From the NCBI GenBank assembly GCA_903856995.1, contig CAIODK010000132.1:1-7863 (forward strand): a stretch of DNA of 7,863 nt, in the 5' to 3' direction. A model generated the notes under the pieces. The model saw only the letters and a program-made list of their open reading frames with translations, was not told the DNA's origin and did no database searches. The position numbers were made by a program, and so were the translations under genes. Positions within the stretch are counted from its first letter, which is position 1, and each line of letters begins with the position of its first letter. Of the stretch, positions 1 to 6,140 are shown piece by piece. The stretch comes from an uncultured Burkholderiales bacterium (GTDB lineage Bacteria; Pseudomonadota; Gammaproteobacteria; Burkholderiales; Burkholderiaceae_C).

Positions 1-109
1 CACCGAAATCAACGTCACCAGCCCCACGTGCTTCCAAGAAATCTTTGACCAAACCGGCTTCGACGTGGCCGCCATGTTCATCGAGGCCTTAGAGGCTGCA
101 GCGGCTTAA
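1..109 (+). CDS. gshB: Glutathione synthetase, C-terminal end (partial)
   Basis: The frame starting at base 2 encodes 35 residues and ends in TAA at 107-109; the rest of the gene lies upstream of the window. GshB is a cytoplasmic ATP-grasp ligase that joins glycine to gamma-glutamylcysteine to make glutathione. The visible peptide opens with TEINVTSPTC, the signature near the C-terminus of bacterial GshB; its Glu and Asn correspond to the Mg2+ ligands E281 and N283 of the E. coli enzyme (from memory). The remaining residues (about 25) match the usual length of the GshB tail, so the gene appears intact at its 3' end. Its stop codon overlaps the stop codon of the convergent amidotransferase gene, leaving no room for a separate terminator. 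Confidence 0.93.
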   Translation, partial: TEINVTSPTCFQEIFDQTGFDVAAMFIEALEAAAA

Positions 110-882
110 CCCCGCAGCTGCCCGTCTACAAACACCTTCAATTCCCCCGTCTGAAACGGCGTCCACACCTCATTGCTGGTCAGTGGGGCGGTCACCACCA
201 CTGCCACACGGTCGTCGGGCGTTGCGTATTCCGCAAAGTTGATGCTCAGGGCTTGGTCACTCAAGGTGGCCGTGGCAAACGGATGTTTGCGTTCAATGTA
301 GAAGAGTTGGGTCGAGGCATGCGCCCACAGGGCCTGGCCATTGGAGAGTAAGAAATTGAAAGTGCCGTGCTTGGCAAGCTGTGGCACCAGCTCTTTCAAG
401 GTGAGGGTGAGTTCCTCAATCGAGGGCATGCTGGCATGTGATTTGGCCAGTTCTTGCATCAACCAACAAAATGCTTGCTCACTGTCCGTGTGGCCCACAG
501 GTTTGAAGCCACCATGCAACCGAGATGCGTAGCTTTCAAGGTTGCCGTTGTGGGCAAACACCCAATAGCGACCCCAAAGCTCGCGCACAAACGGATGGCA
601 GTTTTCCAGCGAGACCACACCCTGGGTGGCTTTGCGGATGTGCGAAATAACGTTGCGGCTCTTGATGGGGTATTTACGAATCAACTCCGCCACTGGGGAT
701 GTGCTGGCAGGCAAGTGGTCAATGAAGTGCCGCAACCCACGGTCCTGTTCTGAGCCTTCAAAGAATGCAATGCCCCAACCATCCGCGTGGTGGTCCGTCA
801 CACCAGCGCGCTGCGCGAAACCACTGAAGCTGAATGTCGCATCCGTGGGGTTTTTGCAGTTAAGGCCTAGCAGTTGACACAT
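106..882 (-). CDS. yafJ: Class II glutamine amidotransferase (YafJ-like)
   Basis: This 258-residue protein is a stand-alone type II (N-terminal nucleophile) glutamine amidotransferase domain, very similar in layout and length to E. coli YafJ. Such domains hydrolyse glutamine to release ammonia; the acceptor substrate of YafJ-type proteins is not established. After removal of Met1, Cys2 (MCQLLG) would be the nucleophile. Other family landmarks are DGWGIAF at 34-40, HIRKAT at 81-86 (Arg contacting the glutamine carboxylate), HNGNL at 111-115 (oxyanion hole) and HTDSE at 131-135. No synthase domain is fused to it, and it looks cytoplasmic with no signal peptide. The ATG is fixed because the cysteine must be residue 2. 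No convincing Shine-Dalgarno sequence precedes it (ATTAAATCCCATC), which is odd for a well-conserved gene. It faces gshB tail to tail and starts divergently from the photolyase-like gene. Confidence 0.92.
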   Translation of the reverse strand: MCQLLGLNCKNPTDATFSFSGFAQRAGVTDHHADGWGIAFFEGSEQDRGLRHFIDHLPASTSPVAELIRKYPIKSRNVISHIRKATQGVVSLENCHPFVRELWGRYWVFAHNGNLESYASRLHGGFKPVGHTDSEQAFCWLMQELAKSHASMPSIEELTLTLKELVPQLAKHGTFNFLLSNGQALWAHASTQLFYIERKHPFATATLSDQALSINFAEYATPDDRVAVVVTAPLTSNEVWTPFQTGELKVFVDGQLRG

Positions 883-894
883 GATGGGATTTAA

Positions 895-966
895 TCAGAT
901 GAAGTTGGGCTTGCCACACAGGGGACAGGCGCAAACATCAACAGACGCGAGGATCAAACTAGTCAT
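895..966 (-). CDS. Tiny Cys-rich upstream ORF, 23 codons (doubtful)
   Basis: An ATG at 964-966 (minus strand) opens a 23-codon frame ending in TGA at 895-897, only 12 nt before the amidotransferase ATG. Its second half reads CACPLCGKPN followed by Phe-Ile-stop. The CPxCGxPN string resembles the start of small zinc-ribbon or cysteine-rich (CWC-type) proteins, so it could be a leader peptide, a microprotein or the remnant of a truncated Cys-rich gene. Against translation, it has no Shine-Dalgarno sequence, and the best promoter candidate for the downstream gene places its -10 box over this ATG. It could be chance; I list it because the motif is specific and the amidotransferase itself lacks a clear ribosome binding site. 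Confidence 0.2.
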   Translation of the reverse strand: MTSLILASVDVCACPLCGKPNFI

Positions 967-991
967 AGTCTAAGTGTAGCCAGACGGACAA
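962..991 (-). promoter_or_regulatory. Candidate promoter for the amidotransferase gene
   Basis: On the minus strand a TTGTCC box (986-991) is followed, after an 18-bp spacer, by TATGAC (962-967). Each matches 4 of 6 positions of the sigma-70 consensus. Transcription would start near 955, about 73 nt upstream of the amidotransferase ATG. The match is modest and is offered only as the best pair in the 126-bp divergent region. No comparably good pair was found for the plus-strand photolyase-like gene. Confidence 0.2.
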
Positions 992-1008
992 GACACAATA
1001 CGAGAAAT

Positions 1009-2205
1009 ATGTACGAATTCCCACCCACACCTGAAGCTGCACAAGAGCGTTTGAATCACGTGAGTCCTAAGGACTACGCACAAACACGCCATGCCTTAGA
1101 TGGTGCTGTGACGCATTTGTCGCCGTACCTCACGCATGGGTTTTTGACGGTGCCGTATGTGGCCAGTGCGATGTACCACCACCATCGCTTGGGCGTGCAG
1201 CACAAATTGATTTATGAGCTCGGCTGGCGAGAATACTTCCAGCACATGCACCACCATTTGGGTGACGGCATTGCGCAGTCACTGCATGAAGGTGTGTTGC
1301 CAGAGGCGGACTACAGCACCGACATCCCAGATGATGTGCGCCATGCTCGCACCCGTGTGCCCGTGATTGACAACGCCATTCGCATGCTCTACACGACCGG
1401 CTACTTGCACAACCACGCACGCCTGTGGCTGGCGAGCTATGTGGTGCATTTGCGCAAGGTGCATTGGCGCGTCGCGGCCGATTGGATGTACAGCCATTTG
1501 CTCGACGGTGATTTGGCCAGCAACTATCTCAGTTGGCAATGGGTGGCTGCGACCGGAAGCAGTAAGCCCTATTTGTTCAATGCCGAGAGCATCGAAAAAT
1601 TTGCCCCTGTTGCGTGGTTCAGCCGAGGCACGTCGATTGATGTGAGTCAGGAGTTGTTAGAAATTTTGGCCGCCAGTCCAGCCACCGTGGCACAAGTGAA
1701 CGGTGAGGACTTGGCGTGGGATGAACCCGAGGTGTTGCACGCACCTCCCGCCACGCTAGGTTTTGTCGCGCCGCGTGCCGCTGATGTCGAAGGCAAACAG
1801 GTGTGGTTGGTGCATCCGTGGGCGCTGGCCGATGTGCCTGCAGACTTGCCCGCCGAGGTGGTTTGCGTCGCTGTGGTGTTTGCAGAATATGCCGGTGCAC
1901 ACCCTTGGAATGCTTTGCGCTGGGATTTTGTGGGCGCACGAATGGAGGCGATCACACCGCACCGCTGGTTTGGCACTCAGGCGGACGTGGTGCAAGCCTT
2001 GTCGCATGCCCATAGCGTCCAAACGGTGGCGCATGCGTGTCTTGCCGATTTGTCAGAAGCCTCGGTGCAGATCAGGCCAGCACCCCGTTTGTTTCGTCAC
2101 CTCGACAAACCGATGGACTCATTCAGCAAATGGTGGGTGCAGGTCAACAAGAATGTGCGTCACTTGCAGCAGTTGGTCTACCCACTGCCCACGCGCGCAC
2201 CTTAG
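1009..2205 (+). CDS. Photolyase/cryptochrome-family flavoprotein, FAD domain first
   Basis: This 398-residue protein belongs to the DNA photolyase/cryptochrome family, whose members bind FAD and use blue light to repair pyrimidine dimers or to signal. Residues 1-215 are the FAD-binding catalytic domain: THLSPYL at 35-41, ELGWRE at 70-75, GYLHNHAR at 131-138 and DGDLASN plus WQW at 166-178. By alignment from memory with E. coli Phr, N172 matches N378, the R138/D166 pair matches R344/D372, W153 and W176 match W359 and W382 of the electron-transfer chain, and E70, W73, N135 and W178 match lesion-contact residues. R342 is replaced by H136, and no Trp stands near the W306 position. The normal N-terminal antenna domain is absent. 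Instead residues 255-378 form an alpha/beta region (KQVWLVHPWAL, VVCVAVVF, LFRHLDKPMDSFSKWW) resembling it. The ATG is the only start: the frame upstream is open to 895 but contains no ATG, GTG or TTG. A weak GAGA lies 4 nt before it. The gene converges on the next one with a 5-bp gap. Confidence 0.85.
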   Translation: MYEFPPTPEAAQERLNHVSPKDYAQTRHALDGAVTHLSPYLTHGFLTVPYVASAMYHHHRLGVQHKLIYELGWREYFQHMHHHLGDGIAQSLHEGVLPEADYSTDIPDDVRHARTRVPVIDNAIRMLYTTGYLHNHARLWLASYVVHLRKVHWRVAADWMYSHLLDGDLASNYLSWQWVAATGSSKPYLFNAESIEKFAPVAWFSRGTSIDVSQELLEILAASPATVAQVNGEDLAWDEPEVLHAPPATLGFVAPRAADVEGKQVWLVHPWALADVPADLPAEVVCVAVVFAEYAGAHPWNALRWDFVGARMEAITPHRWFGTQADVVQALSHAHSVQTVAHACLADLSEASVQIRPAPRLFRHLDKPMDSFSKWWVQVNKNVRHLQQLVYPLPTRAP

Positions 2206-2210
2206 GCCGC

Positions 2211-2606
2211 TTACTCGCCAGGGGCGGACGTGACCTTCGAGATGAAGTATTCGGTCTCGCCAAAGCAAGAGGGCAAGCCTTTGTGTTGCTCGTATTCAAT
2301 CACTACTTTTTGACCGATGTGCGCGTTGATTTGATCCGCCACGGCGGCATCGCGCACGGTGAACGCAAACTTCTCAGGGACCGTGGGAACGATGGACAAA
2401 GCACGTACCTGCTCGCCTTCCCATGTTTTACAAATCCAACCTTTGTAGGAGAGCTTTTGCACATAGCCCACGCTCTCGCCTTTGGAGTACGTGAAGTTAA
2501 AGGAGAACAGCAGGTACAGGCCCACACCGATGAGCACGGTCAAAACCAACCCGACCAAGGTGCGTAAGGCGAAGCGAAGCGTGGTGCTGATGAACGTGTT
2601 GGCCAT
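2211..2606 (-). CDS. Conserved one-TM protein of unknown function
   Basis: This 131-residue protein has no function I can name; similar small proteins are, as I recall, common in Burkholderiales and are sometimes mislabelled 6-phosphogluconate dehydrogenase, for which nothing here gives support. A short basic N-terminus precedes one membrane helix at about 13-36, so it is probably an inner-membrane anchor with about 95 residues in the periplasm. The soluble part contains YSKGESVGYVQKLSYKGW (40-57), CKTWEGE (59-65), FTVRD (82-86) and YEQHKGLPSCFGETEYF (105-121). Cys59 and Cys114 could form a disulfide. I chose the ATG at 2604-2606 because AAGG lies 7 nt upstream; a TTG six codons earlier would extend the frame to 2624 but lacks a ribosome binding site. 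The glcB terminator upstream separates it from glcB, so it is probably transcribed alone. Confidence 0.78.
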   Translation of the reverse strand: MANTFISTTLRFALRTLVGLVLTVLIGVGLYLLFSFNFTYSKGESVGYVQKLSYKGWICKTWEGEQVRALSIVPTVPEKFAFTVRDAAVADQINAHIGQKVVIEYEQHKGLPSCFGETEYFISKVTSAPGE

Positions 2607-2656
2607 GGTCGTGCCTTGAGGCAAAGATGAAAGAGGGAATGATAGTGTGCTGCGCT

Positions 2657-2686
2657 CATAAAAACGGCCCCCGAAGGAGCCGTTTT
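2657..2686 (-). terminator. Rho-independent terminator of glcB (UUCG loop)
   Basis: Read on the minus strand, an 11-bp stem (AAAACGGCTCC pairing with GGGGCCGTTTT, including one G-U pair) is closed by the very stable C(UUCG)G tetraloop at 2672-2675. It continues into TTTTTAT. It begins about 22 nt after the glcB stop codon, the expected place for that gene's terminator. The A-rich left side and T-rich right side give it some bidirectional potential, but the plus-strand neighbour, the photolyase-like gene, ends more than 450 bp earlier, so minus-strand use is the main role. Confidence 0.9.
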
Positions 2687-2708
2687 AAGAGGCGTCACTT
2701 GACGGGCA

Positions 2709-4928
2709 TCAAACCTGACCGGCTTTTACCTTCAAGCGCCAAGCGTGCAACAAAGGCTCGGTGTAGCCGCTGGGCTGCTCTTTGCCTTTGAATACCAAGT
2801 CGAGGGCGGCTTGGTACGCAGGGGCCTTGGCAAAGCGGCCGGCCATTTTTTGGTACTGCGCGTCACCTGCGTTTTGTTTGTCCACCACGGAGGCCATGCG
2901 CTTAAAGGTGGCTTTGACTTCCGCGGGCGTCACCACACCGTGGTGCAACCAGTTGGCGATGTGTTGGCTAGAAATGCGCAGGGTGGCGCGGTCTTCCATC
3001 AGGCCCACGTTGTGGATGTCAGGCACTTTCGAGCAGCCCACGCCTTGGTCAATCCAGCGCACGACGTAGCCCAAGATGCCTTGCACGTTGTTGTCCAATT
3101 CTTGCTGTTTCTCCGCAGCGTTCCAGTTGGGCTTGGCAGCCACGGGGACTTGCAGCAGGTTGTTCAAGATGCTGTCACGCACCTTGTTGTAGTCGACCTT
3201 CTCCAACTCTTTTTGCACGTCGGTAACTTTGATCTGGTGGTAATGCATGGCGTGCAAAACAGCCGCTGTTGGGCTTGGCACCCAAGCGGTATTGGCGCCA
3301 GCTTTGGGGTGACCAATCTTTTGCTTCAACATCTCGGCCATCAAGTCGGGCATGGCCCACATGCCTTTGCCGATTTGTGCCTTGCCGCGCAAGCCGGAGG
3401 ACAAGCCAACCAACACGTTGTTTTTCTCGTAGGCCTGAATCCATGCGCTGGACTTCATGTCGCCCTTACGCAGCATCGGGCCTGCATGCATGGCGGTGTG
3501 CATCTCGTCGCCGGTGCGATCCAAGAAGCCTGTGTTGATGAACGCCACACGGCTGGAAGCCGCTGCGATACAGGCCTTCAAGTTCACGCTGGTGCGACGC
3601 TCTTCGTCCATGATGCCCAGCTTGACGGTGCTGTCTGGCAAGCCCAACACTTTTTCCACACGACCAAACAGCTCACCAGCAAACGCCACTTCGGCGGGGC
3701 CGTGCATTTTGGGTTTGACGATGTAGACCGAGCCTGTGCGTGAATTGCGAATGCCTTTTTTGCCGTGACCTTGCAGGTCATGCAAGGCGATGGTGGTGGT
3801 GACCACAGCATCCAAAATGCCTTCGGGGATCTCGTGGGTTTGACCATCTTTGCCGGTGTACAGAATGGCGGGGTTGGTCATCAAGTGACCCACGTTGCGC
3901 AGGAACAGCAAAGCGCGGCCGTGCAGGACAACGGGCTCGCCGTCCTTGCCTTTGTAAACGCGGTCTGGGTTCAAGCCACGTGTGAATGTCTTGCCACCCT
4001 TTTCAACGGACTCGGTCAAGCTGCCTTTGACGATGCCCAACCAGTTGCTGTAGGCCAGCACTTTGTCGTCCGCATCGACCACGGCTACTGAGTCTTCCAA
4101 ATCGAGGATGGTCGACAAAGCGGCTTCCACAATCAGGTCGCTCACGCCGGCTGGGTCGGTTGCGCCAATCGCGGTGCTGCGGTTAATTTGCAAATCCAGG
4201 TGCAAGCCGTTGTGCACAAACAGCACAGACGATGGCTCAGCCATCTTGCCCTGAAAGCCCACAAATTGAGCTGCCTTGGCCAGCTTGGTGGTCTTGCCGC
4301 CTTTGAGTGTGACGATCAATTCACCGTTCACCACCGCATAGCCTGTCGAGTCGACGTGTGAGCCGCTCTTCAATGCGGCCGTGCGGTCCAGCACGTTGCG
4401 AGCATAGTCAATCACTTTGGCGCCGCGCTTGGGGTTGTAAGCGCCGGCCTTTTCACAGCCACCAGCTTCTGAGATGGCGTCTGTGCCATACAACGCGTCA
4501 TACAAGGAGCCCCAGCGTGCGTTGGCGGCGTTCAATGCGTAACGTGCGTTAAGCACGGGCACCACCAGCTGTGGGCCTGCTTGCAATGCCAATTCCGCAT
4601 CCACGTTTTTGGTGGAGATCTTGAGCTTCTCAGGTTGAGGTACGAGGTAGCCGATTTTTTCTAAGAACTTGCGATAGGCCTTCATGTTGCCGATGGGGCC
4701 GGGGTTTTGTTTGTGCCAGGCATCCATCTCAAGTTGCAAGCGATCGCGCTCAGCCAACAAGGTGATGTTTTTAGGAGCCAAGTCTTGCACGATGGCATCG
4801 AAGCCAGCCCAGAACTTCTCGCTACTCACGCCAGTATCTGGCAGCACTTTGGCTTCGATGAATTTGTACAGGTTGCTGGCAACTTGCAAACTACGCACGT
4901 GTGTGCGTTTGGTGGTGTCTTGGCTCAT
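2709..4928 (-). CDS. glcB: Malate synthase G
   Basis: This 739-residue protein is malate synthase isoform G (E. coli GlcB has 723 residues). It condenses glyoxylate with acetyl-CoA to give malate and CoA in the cytoplasm, the second step of the glyoxylate shunt and the entry point for glyoxylate made from glycolate. The TIM-barrel core and the G-specific insertions are all present. Key residues by comparison with E. coli GlcB: R344 (glyoxylate-binding Arg in LRNVGHLM), E442 in GIMDEERRT and D470 in GFLDRTGDE (the Mg2+ ligands E427 and D455), D646 in MEDRATLR (catalytic base D631), and C632 in GCSKVPDI (C617). The C-terminal GYTEPLLHAWRL motif is intact. The start follows a GAGAG element 8 nt upstream. 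A T-rich leader (4944-4962) precedes it, and a strong terminator follows. The gene shows no sign of truncation or frameshift. Confidence 0.97.
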   Translation of the reverse strand: MSQDTTKRTHVRSLQVASNLYKFIEAKVLPDTGVSSEKFWAGFDAIVQDLAPKNITLLAERDRLQLEMDAWHKQNPGPIGNMKAYRKFLEKIGYLVPQPEKLKISTKNVDAELALQAGPQLVVPVLNARYALNAANARWGSLYDALYGTDAISEAGGCEKAGAYNPKRGAKVIDYARNVLDRTAALKSGSHVDSTGYAVVNGELIVTLKGGKTTKLAKAAQFVGFQGKMAEPSSVLFVHNGLHLDLQINRSTAIGATDPAGVSDLIVEAALSTILDLEDSVAVVDADDKVLAYSNWLGIVKGSLTESVEKGGKTFTRGLNPDRVYKGKDGEPVVLHGRALLFLRNVGHLMTNPAILYTGKDGQTHEIPEGILDAVVTTTIALHDLQGHGKKGIRNSRTGSVYIVKPKMHGPAEVAFAGELFGRVEKVLGLPDSTVKLGIMDEERRTSVNLKACIAAASSRVAFINTGFLDRTGDEMHTAMHAGPMLRKGDMKSSAWIQAYEKNNVLVGLSSGLRGKAQIGKGMWAMPDLMAEMLKQKIGHPKAGANTAWVPSPTAAVLHAMHYHQIKVTDVQKELEKVDYNKVRDSILNNLLQVPVAAKPNWNAAEKQQELDNNVQGILGYVVRWIDQGVGCSKVPDIHNVGLMEDRATLRISSQHIANWLHHGVVTPAEVKATFKRMASVVDKQNAGDAQYQKMAGRFAKAPAYQAALDLVFKGKEQPSGYTEPLLHAWRLKVKAGQV

Positions 4929-5033
4929 GGTGAGGTCTCTCGGGATAAAACAAAAAAGGGTAATCAGGACGAATCTTATTGGATTGCGCGGGGTTCATTG
5001 CACCGCCAGATTTTTGGCTGTCGTGACAAATAC

Positions 5034-5057
5034 GTGGGTAATCCCACATTGGGTGGG
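5034..5057 (-). other. Overlapping small hairpins after the transporter gene
   Basis: Directly after the transporter stop codon, the minus strand carries CCCAC, GTGGG and CCCAC blocks (5057-5053, 5047-5043, 5038-5034). The middle block can pair with either neighbour, giving two mutually exclusive 5-bp hairpins with loops of 5 and 4 nt. No clear T-run follows (GTATTTG), so it is a poor intrinsic terminator. It may stabilise the 3' end of the mRNA or act as a weak pause or processing signal before glcB. Five-base-pair stems of this kind can also occur by chance. Confidence 0.35.
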
Positions 5058-6086
5058 CTATTTCTCTGGCACCAGCAATTGCCCGTGGCGCAAGGCGCGC
5101 CAAGTGTTGAGCGTTAATCCCAAAATCAGCAACGAGGTGACCGCCAGCATCAGTGTCGCAGGCAGTTGCAGCCATGAACCGCCGGCCTCTTGTGACATGC
5201 GTAGCGTGATGGTCGTGAAGGCGGCCATGGGGAAGCTCATGGCCCAGTGTGGCAAACCAAAGGGTTGCGCCAAGATGGTGTGGATTTGCGTCAGCGACAA
5301 GGCGAAGCAGAACAAGCCAATGCCCCATGTCCCCCAAGCCAAACTCACGGGCGCATCGAGTTGCAAAAAGCACAACCCAACGATGGACGGGGGGACCATG
5401 GTGATGAACAGGGTGGGACTCATGCGCGGGGGCAGCGGGCCTGCTTGCGTCATGCGGACGATGAGCATGGTTTGCAATACCGGCCACATCAGTAAGCCGA
5501 TGCCAAATTGGGCCGTCGCCCAAGTTTCTAAGCCGAGGGGGACGCCTGCCAGCGGCGCCAGAACATTGCCAATGACCGGAATAAAAAACACAGGCGTGAA
5601 CATGGCCCACTGCAAACCGCCCTGGTCCGTGCTGTTGAGCCATCGTGCGACGACCCACACCGAGGCTGCAAGCTCGAGTACCGAGCCTACGCACCACACA
5701 AATGTCAGCACGGTGTCGAACGTGCGTGAGGTGTTCCAAAACAACGTCACGCCTAGGCCCGCCAAGAGCATGAGGCACAGCGGCAGGGTGCCCATGAATG
5801 CATGACGCACAGGGTGGCGCAGGTCTGCCGCAACGGCTTGGGGGTGTAGCGTCAAGCGCAACACGCACGAGATACACAACAGGACAAAAATAAACAGCGC
5901 AAAGATCGCGCCGACCAAGCCCAGTCCAAGGGCTGTATCGCCGAACGCATCGGTAGCGCGCAACCACGCTTGCGACAAACCGCACCAGCCCATGACCAAG
6001 GCAAACCATGCCGGCGCAAGGTGCTCTAGTTGGGCCAAGGTGCGGGCAATCTGACTGGGCTGGGGTACGGGTGAGGTGGGGTTCAT
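5058..6086 (-). CDS. TDT/SLAC1-type (TehA-like) membrane transporter
   Basis: This 342-residue, very hydrophobic inner-membrane protein has about ten transmembrane helices (roughly 25-42, 52-77, 96-115, 122-148, 161-183, 190-211, 225-243, 247-270, 282-297, 306-328). It fits the tellurite-resistance/dicarboxylate transporter (TDT) family, which includes TehA, the plant anion channel SLAC1 and the yeast malate carrier Mae1. The opening PAWFALVMGWCGLSQAW (25-41) is the family's first-helix signature, and HWAMSFPMAAF (280-290) matches the ninth helix. The conserved Phe (F285) there falls near the pore-gating Phe of TehA/SLAC1; an alignment is needed to fix this. The substrate cannot be read from the sequence: an anion, sulfite or C4-dicarboxylate is possible. 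I prefer the ATG at 6086; an ATG at 6116 adds ten residues, and neither has a clear ribosome binding site. It lies 129 bp upstream of glcB on the same strand and divergent from the LysR-type gene. Confidence 0.85.
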   Translation of the reverse strand: MNPTSPVPQPSQIARTLAQLEHLAPAWFALVMGWCGLSQAWLRATDAFGDTALGLGLVGAIFALFIFVLLCISCVLRLTLHPQAVAADLRHPVRHAFMGTLPLCLMLLAGLGVTLFWNTSRTFDTVLTFVWCVGSVLELAASVWVVARWLNSTDQGGLQWAMFTPVFFIPVIGNVLAPLAGVPLGLETWATAQFGIGLLMWPVLQTMLIVRMTQAGPLPPRMSPTLFITMVPPSIVGLCFLQLDAPVSLAWGTWGIGLFCFALSLTQIHTILAQPFGLPHWAMSFPMAAFTTITLRMSQEAGGSWLQLPATLMLAVTSLLILGLTLNTWRALRHGQLLVPEK

Positions 6087-6140
6087 GCGCCCGATTCTAG
6101 GTTGGGACACTCTCATACGTGGCCCGTGGATAATTGACCC
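6087..6140. promoter_or_regulatory. Divergent control region of transporter and LysR gene
   Basis: These 54 bases separate the divergent transporter and LysR-type genes, a typical arrangement for a LysR regulator acting on its neighbour and on itself. A GATAAT box (6129-6134, 5 of 6 matches to the -10 consensus) lies so close to the regulator's ATG that transcription would begin at or next to it. A GTGG-CCC-GTGG repeat at 6119-6129 and T-N11-A spacings are present, but no convincing dyad stands out. The operator role is inference from gene order. Confidence 0.4.

Noticed and set aside
1763..2233. Plus-strand frame overlapping the 3' part of the photolyase-like gene, considered as evidence of a frameshift
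   Set aside because: The photolyase frame continues uninterrupted to a natural stop with sensible composition, while the alternative frame is Cys/Arg/Trp-rich with no motif. No frameshift is needed.
2037..2567. Plus-strand frame opposite the small membrane protein gene
   Set aside because: The minus-strand frame has a ribosome binding site, a clear TM helix and conserved-looking motifs; the plus-strand frame has none.
2607..2624. TTG start extending the small membrane protein by six residues
   Set aside because: There is no ribosome binding site before the TTG, whereas AAGG lies 7 nt before the ATG at 2606.
2695..2704. Short inverted repeat GTCA-CT-TGAC near the glcB stop codon
   Set aside because: The 4-bp arms with a 2-nt loop are too short to be a meaningful structure beside the strong terminator next to it.
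2745..3743. Plus-strand open frame of 332 codons antisense to the malate synthase C-terminal half
   Set aside because: The opposite strand encodes catalytic motifs of malate synthase G throughout. The antisense product has a His/Gly/Val-rich composition typical of the reverse of a GC-biased coding strand.
4684..5805. Long plus-strand open frame of 373 codons antisense to glcB and the transporter
   Set aside because: It spans the junction of two well-supported minus-strand genes, has low-complexity Ser/Thr/Lys-rich content and shows no family motif; it is antisense noise.
4891..6009. Long minus-strand open frame of 372 codons overlapping the transporter gene in another frame
   Set aside because: Its translation is rich in Arg, His, Pro and Cys with no recognisable motif. 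The overlapping frame gives a coherent ten-TM transporter, so this is a GC-driven shadow frame.
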